From: Astropecten irregularis
Lineage: Eukaryota; Echinodermata; Asteroidea; Paxillosida; Astropectinidae
NCBI GenBank assembly: GCA_963971285.1
Contig: OZ020251.1
Location: forward strand, 6,448,001-6,512,000
Length of the DNA stretch: 64,000 nt
Reading direction: 5' to 3'
Shown here: positions 1 to 9,984 of the stretch, piece after piece
How the letters are laid out: each line of letters begins with the position of its first letter
Numbering within the stretch: the first letter of the stretch is position 1
Made by a program: the position numbers and the translations under genes
Notes under the pieces: model-generated
The model's input: only the letters and a program-made list of their open reading frames with translations
Told to the model about the DNA's origin: nothing
The model's database searches: none

Positions 1-129
1 TTTCCTCATATTTCACATCACACTCATGCCATTGAAAATATAAAAAAACTGCACAAATGCCACAAAGTCTTTGTAAAGATTGGATTGTCCTAGTTGTGTG
101 TTAAATCTATTTATTATTTCTTGTTTACC

Positions 130-477
130 CTGGGTTTACCTGCTCGGTGAAACACACACTGTTTTCCAGAGGTTCCCAGCAATTACAATATGAATTATGA
201 AGGATGGTGCAACACGTGACCGAGAAGCAGGCTTTCATGGGCGCCCTTTGGCAGCCAGCCACATCAACCCATATATGATCACGAAGCACAGCTTGAGATG
301 GAAAGTGTTTGGTTTTTGTGGAGGGAGGAAAACCGGAGAACCCGGAGAAAAACACCTCAAAGCATAGGAGAGAACCAAACGCACAACTCTACTCACATGT
401 GACCCAAGCCGAGATCGAACCCGGGCCACATTGGTGAGAGGCGATTGCCTAACACACTTTGCCACCTATGCCCCCCG
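130..477 (-). repeat. tRNA-derived SINE-like repeat
   Basis: On the minus strand the right end has RNA polymerase III promoter-like boxes: an A-box-like TGGCAAAGTGTG near 454-470 and a B-box-like GGGTTCGATCTC near 411-423. This is the layout of a tRNA-derived SINE. The leftward extent of the body is a guess. It lies upstream of the first visible WDR45 exon, in what should be an intron. Confidence 0.5.
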
Positions 478-575
478 TCAAGTCTGAGTTGCATGCATGT
501 GTAAATGATACACCTTCATCAGTTTGGTGTTATATTTTTTATAAGTCACTGATTTATTTGTTCTGTTTTTCATAG

Positions 576-3500
576 ATAAAGATGAAGTTGGAAGTGTCTC
601 ACAGGTCGAGATGCTACACAGAACGAATCTCATAGCCTTTGTTGGTAAGAAAATTACATGAAAGAAAAGTAGTGTTTGAACTTGAAGGCTTGCATGGTGA
701 ATAAGCAATAACCAGGCCAGTTAATAGTGATTCACTGATTGTAACTCAATATTTTACACACTCCAAAAATGGCTTTCATTGGTCTTTGTGGAGTGCGTAT
801 AGTATTGAATCGGCAATTAGGAAGCATGCCGTTACACCACACACTGTATGGGCCTGTTTGTTTTAGGCATGCGATCAGTGATCCTGCTGATCCAGATCCC
901 TAGCGTATCCTGCATAGGTTATCAGACAAACAGGCCCTATGTAGGCCTATATCTCTTTTTTTTTTGGTATTTTGTGGTTCTGAATGAATGAATGACCCTG
1001 ATAGTGGTTGAAAAATCATGATCATCCCTTTCATTTGATCAAACAGAAACAGAATTAGGACCCAATTTTGAAGGCTGATGGTCAGTTCCGTCTGAAAACA
1101 TACACTTTAAATTGCTATGTCATTAAAGGTTCTGTACAGTACAGGAATGGTAACAAACCAAAACAGAAATGTTTACAGATATACAGATGTGAACTGCTAT
1201 TGATGCTGACCGGGTGGAATGGGTTTATTTGAACAAAATATGTCCCAGTTGATCACCAAAAATGGTTGATCATCAGAATGTACATGTATTAATTACTATC
1301 TTACAGGTGGAGGCAGCATGCCGAAGTTTGCCGAGAACACCGTCCTGGTGTGGGACGATTCCAAGAAGAAGTTTGTCTTGGAGCTGACGCTCCCTTCCGT
1401 CGTTCTTGCTGTCAGACTCCGGAGGGACAAGTAAGAGCAATGCCTACGTTATTTGGAGATGACTTTGTTGCTATGGTAACAGATGCAGTCCCTTTCCATA
1501 CCCTCACCTAAGCCGTTGTCAAGGGGTCTGTTTGTTTTGGCACGTGATCAGTGATCTTGCAGATCCATGTCCCATACAGGATACGCTAAAATGGAATCTT
1601 GATCAACAAGATCACTGATCTCGTGTCAAAAAACAAACAGGCCCAATACCTTAAAGCTCTTCACATTATATAACGGTAGTAAGCGGTTGTATTGGCATCA
1701 TTGTATTTTTCTTGTATGGTTTGATTATTATCTTTTTTTTATTATTTCATCTTAGACGATAGTTGTAGCTAAGCTCTAACCAGTCATAATCTACTACGGT
1801 CATATTATTGTTCAACTTTGAAGGTAATTGAGACCGAATATGTAACTTTATGCCTTGCATTGGTTGCTGTCCAAAGAATGCACCATATGGATACTGCACA
1901 ATGTGGTATTTTGAAGGACACGTACAGGACTAGTACTGTAGAGCCCAGGCACTGTAACTTTATGGGGCTTGTTGATGACCCAACTTGGTCCATGTCCAAA
2001 GAATGTGTCACAGGCCACAGGACTGCCCGCAGAGCACTGTAACTTTGGTCCAATTGGCCAAAGAACATGCCATAGGGCCACTGTATTGTAAGATTTTGGT
2101 GGATGCTAGAATTTTCCCACCCAAAATTCCCAAGGGTGGGTATTTTATTCCATAAATGTCTTCTTTTTTTTTTCCTTTGCAGAATTATTGTCGTCCTGCA
2201 AACCAGAATATTTGTCTACAGCTTCCCACAGAACCCACAGAAACTCTTTGCGTTTGACACCAAACCTAACCCAAGATGTAAGTCAGCATTACAATTAAAT
2301 GTACACTTCAATCCATTTCAATTTAGTTGAGGGAATTTCAGTCATGAATAATTGTAGTGTACAAGAAGTTGGCTATGGTGTGTGCAGCTGGCTATTGGTA
2401 TGAGTTGCCTAAAGAAAGCATTGGCTAAGGTACGATCGAGTTTGCTAAGGTACTTGTTGACTAAGGTATGAGGTGACTATTGGTATGAGTTGACTAAAGT
2501 TATGAGTTGGCTAAGGTACGAGTTGACTAAGGTACAAGTTGACTAAGGTACAAGTTGACTAAGGTACAAGTTGACTAAGGTACAAGTTGACTAAGGTACA
2601 AGAAGGTACAAGTTGACTAAGGTACAAGAAGGTACAAGTTGACTAAGGTACGATTGGCTAAGGTACAAGTTGACTATTAGGTACAAGTTGGCTAAGGTAC
2701 GAGTTTGCTATATACGAGGTGACTATTGGTATGAGTTGACTAAGGTACGAGTTGGCTAAGGTACAAGTTGACTAAGGTATGAGTTTGCTTATGTAGGAGC
2801 TAGCTAAGGTGCGAGTTGGAGAGGGTACAAGTTGGCTAAGGTATGAGTTGGCGAAGGTCCTAGTTGATTAAGATAAAAATAAGAAAAGGTATGAGTTGTC
2901 TAGGGTAGGAGCTATCTAGGTTGCAAGGTCGAAGGTGCGAGTTGGCAAAGTTACGAGTTGACCTGTTCCCTACACCAGTCCTTGTGCTTGTATTAATTTG
3001 CTCTTGATTAGGTCTCTGTGAGGTGAGCCCTGGGAGTGACAACCAACTCTTAGTCTTCCCTGGTCACAAAGAGGGCAGCATACAGCTTGCCGACCTTGGC
3101 AACATGGAACCAGGGACGTCCAGTTCACCGGTAACCATCAACGCGCATCAGACAGACATTGCCTGCCTTGCCGTGAACCAGGATGGAAGGCTGGTGGCCA
3201 CTGCATCCGTGAAGGTACTTTAGAAATACATACGTGAGACTTGATGAGGCTATACTTAGTATACTAGAAGGTTTGTGGTATAAAACACGTGCAGTGTACC
3301 GGTACTCTTTTGTGAGTGTGCGTGTGGTTCTGAGAAGAATGGGAGGTTTTAGACAAGTGAAGAGAGAGTGAAATGATGGCAGGTAGCTAGGTGTACACAT
3401 GTATGTGTGATGGTTTCATGGCTTCTGACAAGCAAATGAATAACTTGGTAATTATCAGTTGTGGGAACTACTGATATTGGGCTGGATTGATTAGTCGATA

Positions 3501-6022
3501 GAGCGCCTAAACGGTATTCTGAAGGTCACAAGTTCGAATCCCACTTCAATCCATTTTCTTTGTTTATCTTGTCAGTTTTACTTGGAGTTTACTTGATTTA
3601 TAACTTAAAAGAAAATTTCATTTTTTGTGTTTTTCCAAAGGGTACTCTTATCCGCGTGTTTGACACAACCAGCAGAAAATTGATTGTTGAACTGAGAAGA
3701 GGAGCGGATCCTGCAACTCTTTATTGGTGAGTTTTCTGGCTCAGGGCGCGGTGGGTTTGGCTTATTGTGAGAGAGTTGTGTCGGGTGAGGGGGAGTTTGG
3801 CTTGAGTGGGTTGGTGATGAAGGTCAGTTGGAATATTGTTGGTTAATTTGGGGCTTTGATTCACGGATGTTGGGTTAGGCCGGGTTGGGTTGGGCTGGGT
3901 TGGGTTTAGGCGGGTTGGGCTGGGGTGGGTTGGATTGGATTGGATTGGGACGAGATGGGTTGGGTTGGGTTGGGTTGAGTTGGGACGGGATGGGTTGGGC
4001 TGGGATGGGATGGGTTGGGTTGGGACGAGATGGGTTGGGTTGGGTTGGGTTGGGACGGGACGGGTTGGGTTGGGTTGGGTTGGGTTGGGACAGGATGGGT
4101 TGGGTTTGGTTTGGTTGGGTTGGGTTGGGACGAGATGAGTTGGGCTGGGACGGGATGGGTTGGGTTGGGTTGGGCTGGTTTTTGACGGGTTGGGGTTGGT
4201 TGGGCCAAATTGGGGTTGGATGGGGTGGGGTCTGTTGGGTAAACAGGACAAGTTTTATTAAATGATTTTCGTGATGCAATTTGCTGGATGATTGGTATGA
4301 AATAAGGCTTATAACGCATTTACCATAGGTCAAGTTGAGTGTCACTTGGACATATTTGGTTTAGGTGGATAAAGTTGGATCAAGTTTGAGTGAGTAAGAT
4401 AAGGCACAGTAGGCCATCAGATTTCCTTACATAATTATGTACAGTGTAGCTCAGTGTGGCTAAGAATGTTCATTTTCTGCGACTCGACCCAATTTTCTTT
4501 GTTTGATCTTTCCTCAGCATAAACTTCAGTAATGACTCGGCATATCTTTGTGCATCAAGTGACAAAGGAACTGTTCATATTTTCGCACTGAAGGACACGT
4601 CCCTAAATCGCAGATCCACGTAAGTCATCTCATCCATTTCATTCAAAATAACTGACTGATTGGAAGGTTGAAGGTGTAACCATCACACAAAACACCGATC
4701 CAGTAGCTAGGCCACGCCCACCATAGCAACAGCAAAGCAACAATGCACACAACGTGTCACGCTTGCCCACACAAAGATTTGCACACTCTCAACCACTGTA
4801 AGCACCTCTCTCCGTTGAACTTTGGTTTTGCAAAACTCCAAAAATGTACATTTCCTCTCAGCAAGGGCATCGAGAATCAGAAATATATTGAAAATATAAA
4901 CACCACTTGACCATGGTTAAGAATAAATCTCGGGATTGTAAAAGAATCGCTGTGTATTTTCGAAACAAAAGTAAACTAAACAAAAAATGTGTAGTAAAGA
5001 ATAAAAAATTTGAAACGTTTTGTTGTGTTGTGATTGGTTAATTGGTTAAACTCTTCTTATAAGGCCATAACAAAAAAATTGTTGTATTGGTTTGGAAAAT
5101 AGGGTAGGCCGGGCGGATTTTTATTATTTTTTTTTTATTTTTCCAGGGGTATTAAATGCTTTTTCCCCTGTATATCACAGTATTTGACGTGTCATATAAA
5201 GACAAGAAATGACATAACAACTTTAACCAGTCTGGTTTCCATCTTTTGCTCCTTTTAAGCTTTTAATCTGCATAGAAATTTGCGATTTTTTTTTTAAAAT
5301 TTTTTTTTTCCCCGTTTTTTTATTTATTTATTTATTAATTTTTTTGGGGGGGGTTTAAAATGTTTACGGTCGGGGCATATTTTTGGGTCGGGCGGGTTAC
5401 GCCAATACAACAATTTTTTTTTATGGCCTAAGAGTACTTTTAACGGTGTGCCCACAAACCTTACCAATTATTGTAGTGTTCTTTAACTGTTTCAACTTTT
5501 GTTTCGTCCAATTGTGTTGGTTTGTTTCTGTTTTTGTCAGGTTTGCAGAAAGAACTTTGTGCTCTGGCTGCCACAGAAGCGAGGCATACTTGCCAAAACA
5601 TTGCATAGTTATTGCTCACTGATTCTTCTCAGAACTGAAAAACACTCTTCCTATGAGCACTTTATACATGGTGTGTTTGCAAACCTTATCCGGTGCACCA
5701 ATGAAAAAGTTTATAAGGTTTGCAGAAAACCATATTTTGTAGTTTTTATTTAAACCTCTCAAAATGTCTGGGTTTATTGCTGTTTTGTTACAGATTCTCA
5801 AAGATTGGTTTCCTCGGTCAGTATGTGGAATCCCAATGGGGTCTTGCCAACTTCACTGTACCAGCCGAATTGGCCTGCGCCTGTGCATTCGGACCCCAGA
5901 CATCGGTCATAGCCGTCTGTGTGGATGGCACGTTTCATAAGTACGTCTTCACGCCGGAGGGGAACTGCAACAGGGAAGCCTACGATGAATACCTGGAGAT
6001 TGGAGATGATGACGAATTCTAA
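576..6022 (+). CDS. WDR45: WDR45/WIPI4, PROPPIN autophagy protein (5' end outside window)
   Basis: Seven coding exons can be joined in phase: 576-644, 1307-1430, 2183-2277, 3012-3214, 3641-3726, 4518-4619 and 5794-6022. All have AG/GT borders, and together they give about 302 residues ending in a TAA. The protein follows WIPI4 closely: [14 protein letters not shown], a central [14 protein letters not shown], the [16 protein letters not shown] blade, LIRVFDT, and an acidic tail ending EIGDDDEF. PROPPINs are seven-bladed beta-propellers that bind PI3P/PI(3,5)P2 through an F/LRRG motif. Here it is LRRG in exon 3641-3726. WIPI4 works with ATG2 at phagophore-ER contacts in autophagosome growth. 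Roughly the first 45-60 residues must be encoded upstream of the window; I find no matching exon in 1-575. The acidic tail separates it from WIPI1/2. No lesion is seen. Confidence 0.93.
850..937. repeat. MITE-like inverted repeat, family GGGCCTGTTTGTTT (copy 1)
   Basis: The termini are inverted: GGGCCTGTTTGTTTTAGGC on the left and ACAAACAGGCCC on the right, with GATCAGTGATC inside. A second copy lies at 1523-1644 in the next intron. No coding capacity. This is the layout of a short non-autonomous DNA transposon. Confidence 0.55.
1523..1644. repeat. MITE-like inverted repeat, family GGGCCTGTTTGTTT (copy 2)
   Basis: Inverted ends GTCTGTTTGTTTTGGCACG and AAACAAACAGGCCC enclose two inverted GATCAGTGATC-type blocks, so the whole unit can fold into one hairpin. 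It belongs to the same family as 850-937 and lies in a WDR45 intron. Confidence 0.6.
2395..2960. repeat. Intronic minisatellite, about 16-bp unit
   Basis: A tandem array of the degenerate unit AAGGTACAAGTTGACT lies in the WDR45 intron between exons 2183-2277 and 3012-3214. The centre (about 2510-2660) is most regular. The edges vary between GAGTTGACT, GAGTTGGCT and GAGTTTGCT. The array stops about 50 bp before the splice acceptor at 3010-3011. Confidence 0.85.
3484..3552 (+). pseudogene. tRNA-like sequence (decayed tRNA or SINE head)
   Basis: A 69-nt segment has a perfect 7-bp acceptor-like pairing (GGATTGA with TCAATCC), an A-box-like stretch TTAGTCGATAGAGCG and a B-box-like AGTTCGAATCC. 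The D arm is shorter than in a functional tRNA and the T stem pairs poorly, so a working tRNA is unlikely. It sits in a WDR45 intron on the sense strand. Confidence 0.35.
3878..4230. repeat. G-rich intronic pentanucleotide array (TTGGG)n
   Basis: About 350 bp of GGGTT/TTGGG repeats, broken regularly by GGGACGAGA and GGGACGGGA, lie in the WDR45 intron after exon 3641-3726. The G-rich strand is the sense strand, so the pre-mRNA carries dozens of closely spaced GGG runs able to form G-quadruplexes. Long frames here ([12 protein letters not shown] on minus, [12 protein letters not shown] on plus) are products of the repeat, not genes. Confidence 0.9.
5060..5431. mobile_element. Non-autonomous inverted-repeat transposon
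   Basis: Ends are inverted repeats of about 30 bp: AAGGCCATAACAAAAAAATT on the left and AATTTTTTTTTATGGCCTAA on the right, with the inner CCAATACAACAA also paired. The interior is T-rich with GGTCGGG/GGCCGGGCGG blocks. A related element with AGGCCACATAAAA ends lies at 21,823-22,416. It is inserted in the last WDR45 intron. Confidence 0.6.
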
Positions 6023-8096
6023 ATCCAAGGGTCTTGTCAATTAGCCTTTGAGGAAGATCCTGCTAGGATCAAAGTGGTAGGCCCTCCGGTCCTAGCTCCA
6101 AGAATTGTATATTTCAGGTCATCAAGTTTGGTTGAGGACCCATTTGCGGCAGTTTATTGTACATGTATGTACAGTTGTCATCAACCAAAAGAATGAACTA
6201 AAATATATCTTTAAATAGCGTTTGAGAAAGAAAATATTTAATACTGTACCATTGTATCTTCACTGCACACTTCGGGGGCCTTTCTCAAAGCTCGGCTCTG
6301 GCTCAGGCTCCGGCTTTATCTCTGTAATCCATGCTTAAAATAGAGGTTGTGTTTTTTCACTGAAGCTGAAGCTATGTTTTCTTTTTCAAACCAGAGAATC
6401 TACTTCCGAAATGCAGCCAAAAGTCTCTATTTTGATACCCGTAATTTTAGAACGGATTCCTGAAATGAAGCCTGAGCCGAGCTATGAGAGAGGCCCCTGG
6501 TCTTTCCCTAAAAGGATCCGTGTTGGATTGGCGATTTGACGTACATGTATATGTAATGTCATCAGATAACAGTGTTTATGCAGGATTTTTATGATAGTCA
6601 TCAGCAATGACAGCAGGTCATCAAACTAAATAAGTATCTGGACTGAAAATAAAAAACAATGAAGTTTTATTTCCAAAATCGAGTAAATGACATCAAATTG
6701 ACAAAGCTTTTTAAGTGTAAAAAAGATATTTAGTAACCATTTTGGTAAACCAATTATCCAATAACTGTTATTGGCAAAATACAACTCGTGCTATGTACAG
6801 TGTAGATTAAAGTTATTCAACTCCCCATTGTGCTATGAATTAGGACTGCAATTTTATGAAACATGCATAATATTTGACTTTCCATGATACTTCAATGTGT
6901 AGATTTGTGATGATCCTGGTACAACTGATCCAAGCAGGCTTGTAAAAGATATAACAGTTAACACACACTTGACCAAAGTTATTAACCCAACAATGTGCAT
7001 ACCACAGTTTACCACACATATGTTTTTCCTGTGGTACATGTAATTGGGGTATACTATCCTGAATACCACAATACACCACAGTGTGGTTTGTGCAGTATTA
7101 CATGGTTAATGATCCAGTTCCCCTGTGGAGACTGTGGTAATGTGTGGTAAGCAGCTCTTGTCTTGGGTGGTGCACAGAGGTTAGACAGTGTTAGAGTAAA
7201 AGGAGTTTTGTTAAAATTATTCTGTTAACAATATTTGTAAATATTGGCCTATAAATTTGATCCTTGAACATGAAAAAAAGAAATCACGCAAAAGCACTTC
7301 TGACATGAAATATTTCAGAAAAATTGATTTTGGGATAAATAGGCCTACATCACCTTCTTTCAAACAATAATTTTAGCGGCACTTTTTAAATGAATGTACT
7401 GTGGTATTCAGGATACCACACTGCAGGAAAAACCATGTGTGGTAAATTGTGGCATGTCTGGTATGGAGGTGGGTTCTAAAAGCAATTTAAGATTTACAAT
7501 TTATTGTTTTCAATCTTGCAAAAAATTCAAAATTGTCTTTTATAATAATATTGTAAGAGATTATTCAAGGATGAATTTTTGCACAACCTAAATAAAATCT
7601 GTTAAAAAACAGTGTAAATCTGAATAACAAATATGATACATGAACACATTTGGGTTTTTTTTATTTACCAGTAATAAATGTTTAATTTCTTATTTAAATG
7701 GTCTATTAAAAACAATAATAGTGTTTCAAAGGTCAAAAGTGAGGTTATGCCAGCTACTGAATAGGCCAGATAGTTGAGGCATACACAGTTGAGCTGGATC
7801 CAACTACATGTATTTGGTTAATACATGAGGCATAGCCGAGATGGTCCCAACAATATTGGGACACAGTTAAACATCACACAAACAAATCTGGCATTCGCCC
7901 CTATTGGCATCACTGTATCTGGCCCAGTAAGATGGCTGCCAGTGGCCTCATTCAATACAAACATGTTCAACTTCATGAAATTTTGTATGACATATGTGGC
8001 CATATAGTGGGGACTGCAGGCATACACACATGTGTACATGTTAAAACACAAGGTCATTGACTTAAAGCAACTTGAGATGCTCCCCAATGCTCTTCT
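6023..8096. other. WDR45-RTN4IP1 convergent intergenic region (3' UTRs and repeats)
   Basis: No gene is seen. This space between two convergent genes should hold both 3' UTRs. It contains a MITE-like hairpin (6275-6498) and degenerate copies of a TACCACA-rich dispersed repeat (about 6990-7170 and 7395-7470) that recurs at 18.25-18.42 kb and 22.48-22.70 kb. A stretch with TTTGAGGAAGATCCTGCTAGG at about 6048-6070 recurs as a variant near 16,440. Confidence 0.5.
6275..6498. repeat. MITE-like hairpin, family GGGCCTTTCTCAAAGCTCGG (copy 1)
   Basis: The left end GGGCCTTTCTCAAAGCTCGG is paired with a right end reading CCGAGCTATGAGAGAGGCCC. A second internal pairing involves the GAAGCTGAAGC region. 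A sister copy lies at 18,944-19,169. Confidence 0.6.
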
Positions 8097-9452
8097 TCAA
8101 AAGGCATCTTTGAAGATGTCAACTTTAGCATTCGAGGGCATCCTGTCGTCCTTGACGATGCTGATTACAGTCTTTCCCATGGTTCTCCTTGCTTCCACGT
8201 TTTCCAGTGCCTCTGGTGCTTCCGTGAACGGAAACACCTTTCCCACAACAGGCTTTATCTTCTTTTCCTGAACAAGCTGGGCGACCTTCTGTAGTGCCGC
8301 CGCGTTGGGTGTCGCAAAGGCCCAACGGTACTTCCCTCCTTGTTTGGCTGTCCAGATAGCCTTCTTGATGAGGTCTACGCTAGTTAAGAAGCTTCCTAGG
8401 ACAGCTCCTTGGGTTTCGATCGTTTCTAGGAAGGGCGTCACAAGAGTCACGTAATTGGCTCCCTTGGCTCCATTCAGTAACTTAATGGAATAATCCTCTA
8501 CTTGGCCACCGACCGTATCCAGGATGTAATCGAAACGGCCAAGTTTCCGAAGTTCTTTTTCAGGATTGGTGGTTTTGTAATCAACGACATGGTTGGCTCC
8601 TAAGCTCTGGACAAACTCCACGGCTTCTGTGCTGCAGGTGCTGGCAACGCGGGCATTCCAGGCCTTTAGGAGCTGGATGGCGAAAGATCCAACACCTCCG
8701 GCTCCTCCGTGGACCAAGGCGAACTGTCCGATGGCATTCTCTGGGCGGAACCGCGCCACTGCGTATGTCGCACTCCACGTTGCGATGGCAACATAAGGCA
8801 TGGATGCTGCCTCAACGTGGGTCAGATTCTGTGGTTTCAGGCTCATCTCGCCAGCGGTCGTGAGAACGTACTGCGCATGAGCTCCCTGGGATATCTGATT
8901 TACGGTCGCCCAGACTTCCTGCCCGACGTGAAATCCCTTCACATTTTTGCCCATGTCGACGATGACACCCGAGCAGTCACGGCCAAGTGTCAATGGGAAC
9001 TCCTGACCCGGACTGACCCTCCGACCTTTGTTGAGCAACGTGGCGCCATAACCAGTCCGCATCCTCACGTCGAGAGGATTGACGCTACTTGCGTAGACTT
9101 TTATCAGCACCTGGTTGGGTTGGGTGATTGTGGGGATCGGTTTCTCCACTAGTTTCAGTTGCTTGTTTCCACCGTATTTCTTAATCTGCCATGCCAGCAT
9201 AGTAGTCCCAGAGTCAGTCAACTGTGATAATGAGCGCAAACAGCAAACTCCCAGTAATGGACTTGTCATGAGGTCGCAGGTCAGAAATGTCTTCTTCGTT
9301 GCGGCATTTCCAAGCGAATTTCCTCGGCACATGAAATTGACAGGCCTTCCCAGACCATGAGTCCTGCATGCAACTGCATTAGCCATGCTGGCTATGCAGC
9401 TAGTCTGCTGCCAATTCAAATTTCTCATTTTCCTCAAAAACAGCAAACTCAT
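8097..9452 (-). CDS. RTN4IP1: RTN4IP1, mitochondrial NADPH oxidoreductase (MDR family), single exon
   Basis: One open frame of 451 codons, stop TGA at 8097-8099. The medium-chain reductase/quinone-oxidoreductase core starts near residue 85 (MLAWQIKKYGG). It contains VYASSVNPLDVRMRTGYG, the LGRDCSGVI block, and the NADPH-binding GGAGGVG at residues 249-255. The match is to RTN4IP1 (OPA10), a mitochondrial NADPH oxidoreductase known for roles in coenzyme Q synthesis and optic-nerve function. The first ~80 residues are poor in acid and hold Arg, Ser and Ala, as expected of a mitochondrial presequence. Met9 and Met23 are alternative starts. The protein is longer than human RTN4IP1 (396 aa), with a longer leader and about 18 extra C-terminal residues after GKTVISIV. 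The vertebrate gene has several introns and this copy has none. It is divergent to ILRUN. Confidence 0.92.
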   Translation of the reverse strand: MSLLFLRKMRNLNWQQTSCIASMANAVACRTHGLGRPVNFMCRGNSLGNAATKKTFLTCDLMTSPLLGVCCLRSLSQLTDSGTTMLAWQIKKYGGNKQLKLVEKPIPTITQPNQVLIKVYASSVNPLDVRMRTGYGATLLNKGRRVSPGQEFPLTLGRDCSGVIVDMGKNVKGFHVGQEVWATVNQISQGAHAQYVLTTAGEMSLKPQNLTHVEAASMPYVAIATWSATYAVARFRPENAIGQFALVHGGAGGVGSFAIQLLKAWNARVASTCSTEAVEFVQSLGANHVVDYKTTNPEKELRKLGRFDYILDTVGGQVEDYSIKLLNGAKGANYVTLVTPFLETIETQGAVLGSFLTSVDLIKKAIWTAKQGGKYRWAFATPNAAALQKVAQLVQEKKIKPVVGKVFPFTEAPEALENVEARRTMGKTVISIVKDDRMPSNAKVDIFKDAF

Positions 9453-9984
9453 CTTGAATTTGATCGATTCTTTGAACTGAAATTGGCTAAAAACCTTTGG
9501 AAGGCGAGGTTTATGTGGCAGCAGTGTCTACTCAGACAAATTATTGTGTGATATTGATCATGGAAAATATCGGTTCGAGAAATTTCTTATAAAACTTAGT
9601 AGCAAATCTACCACAGTAAGCAACACTTTAATAATGCACACATGAACACTGGCCATAACACAACACGTGAAAATGTTTCTCTTTGACCTTTGACCTCAAT
9701 TTAAATATTTTGGTCGTGGCTTTAAATGTGACGTCAGTGTCAAGGAGGGCATTTTCGCTGGTTCCTCCTGTCATGGACTCTAACGTAATAATGTGCGGGC
9801 ACCAACGGAAATCGGTGTCATCATGTATTGTACAAAAAACCAACACAAGTTGTCCACCAACGTAGAAATCTGGCGAATGTTTACAACGTGAAACAAGGCT
9901 ATTTCTAGGAAAATCTAAGAAACCTGATTGAAAATGCTAAGTTAACTCATCGCAATTGTAAACAGACGTTCATACAGCGGCACC
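9453..9984. promoter_or_regulatory. Putative bidirectional promoter of RTN4IP1 and ILRUN
   Basis: The start codons of RTN4IP1 (-) and ILRUN (+) are 532 bp apart and face away from each other, so both promoters and 5' UTRs must fit here unless an upstream non-coding exon exists. No clear TATA box is seen. This is positional inference. Confidence 0.45.

Noticed and set aside
3484..3552. Functional tRNA gene
   Set aside because: The acceptor stem is perfect, but the D arm is too short and the T stem is poorly paired; listed only as tRNA-like.
3721..4345. Long minus- and plus-strand frames encoding [12 protein letters not shown] and [12 protein letters not shown] repeats
   Set aside because: They are automatic translations of the 5-bp TTGGG array, open in several frames at once, and lie in a WDR45 intron.
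8125..9152. Frames on both strands overlapping RTN4IP1
   Set aside because: They are shadows of the well-supported RTN4IP1 frame and have no recognisable content.
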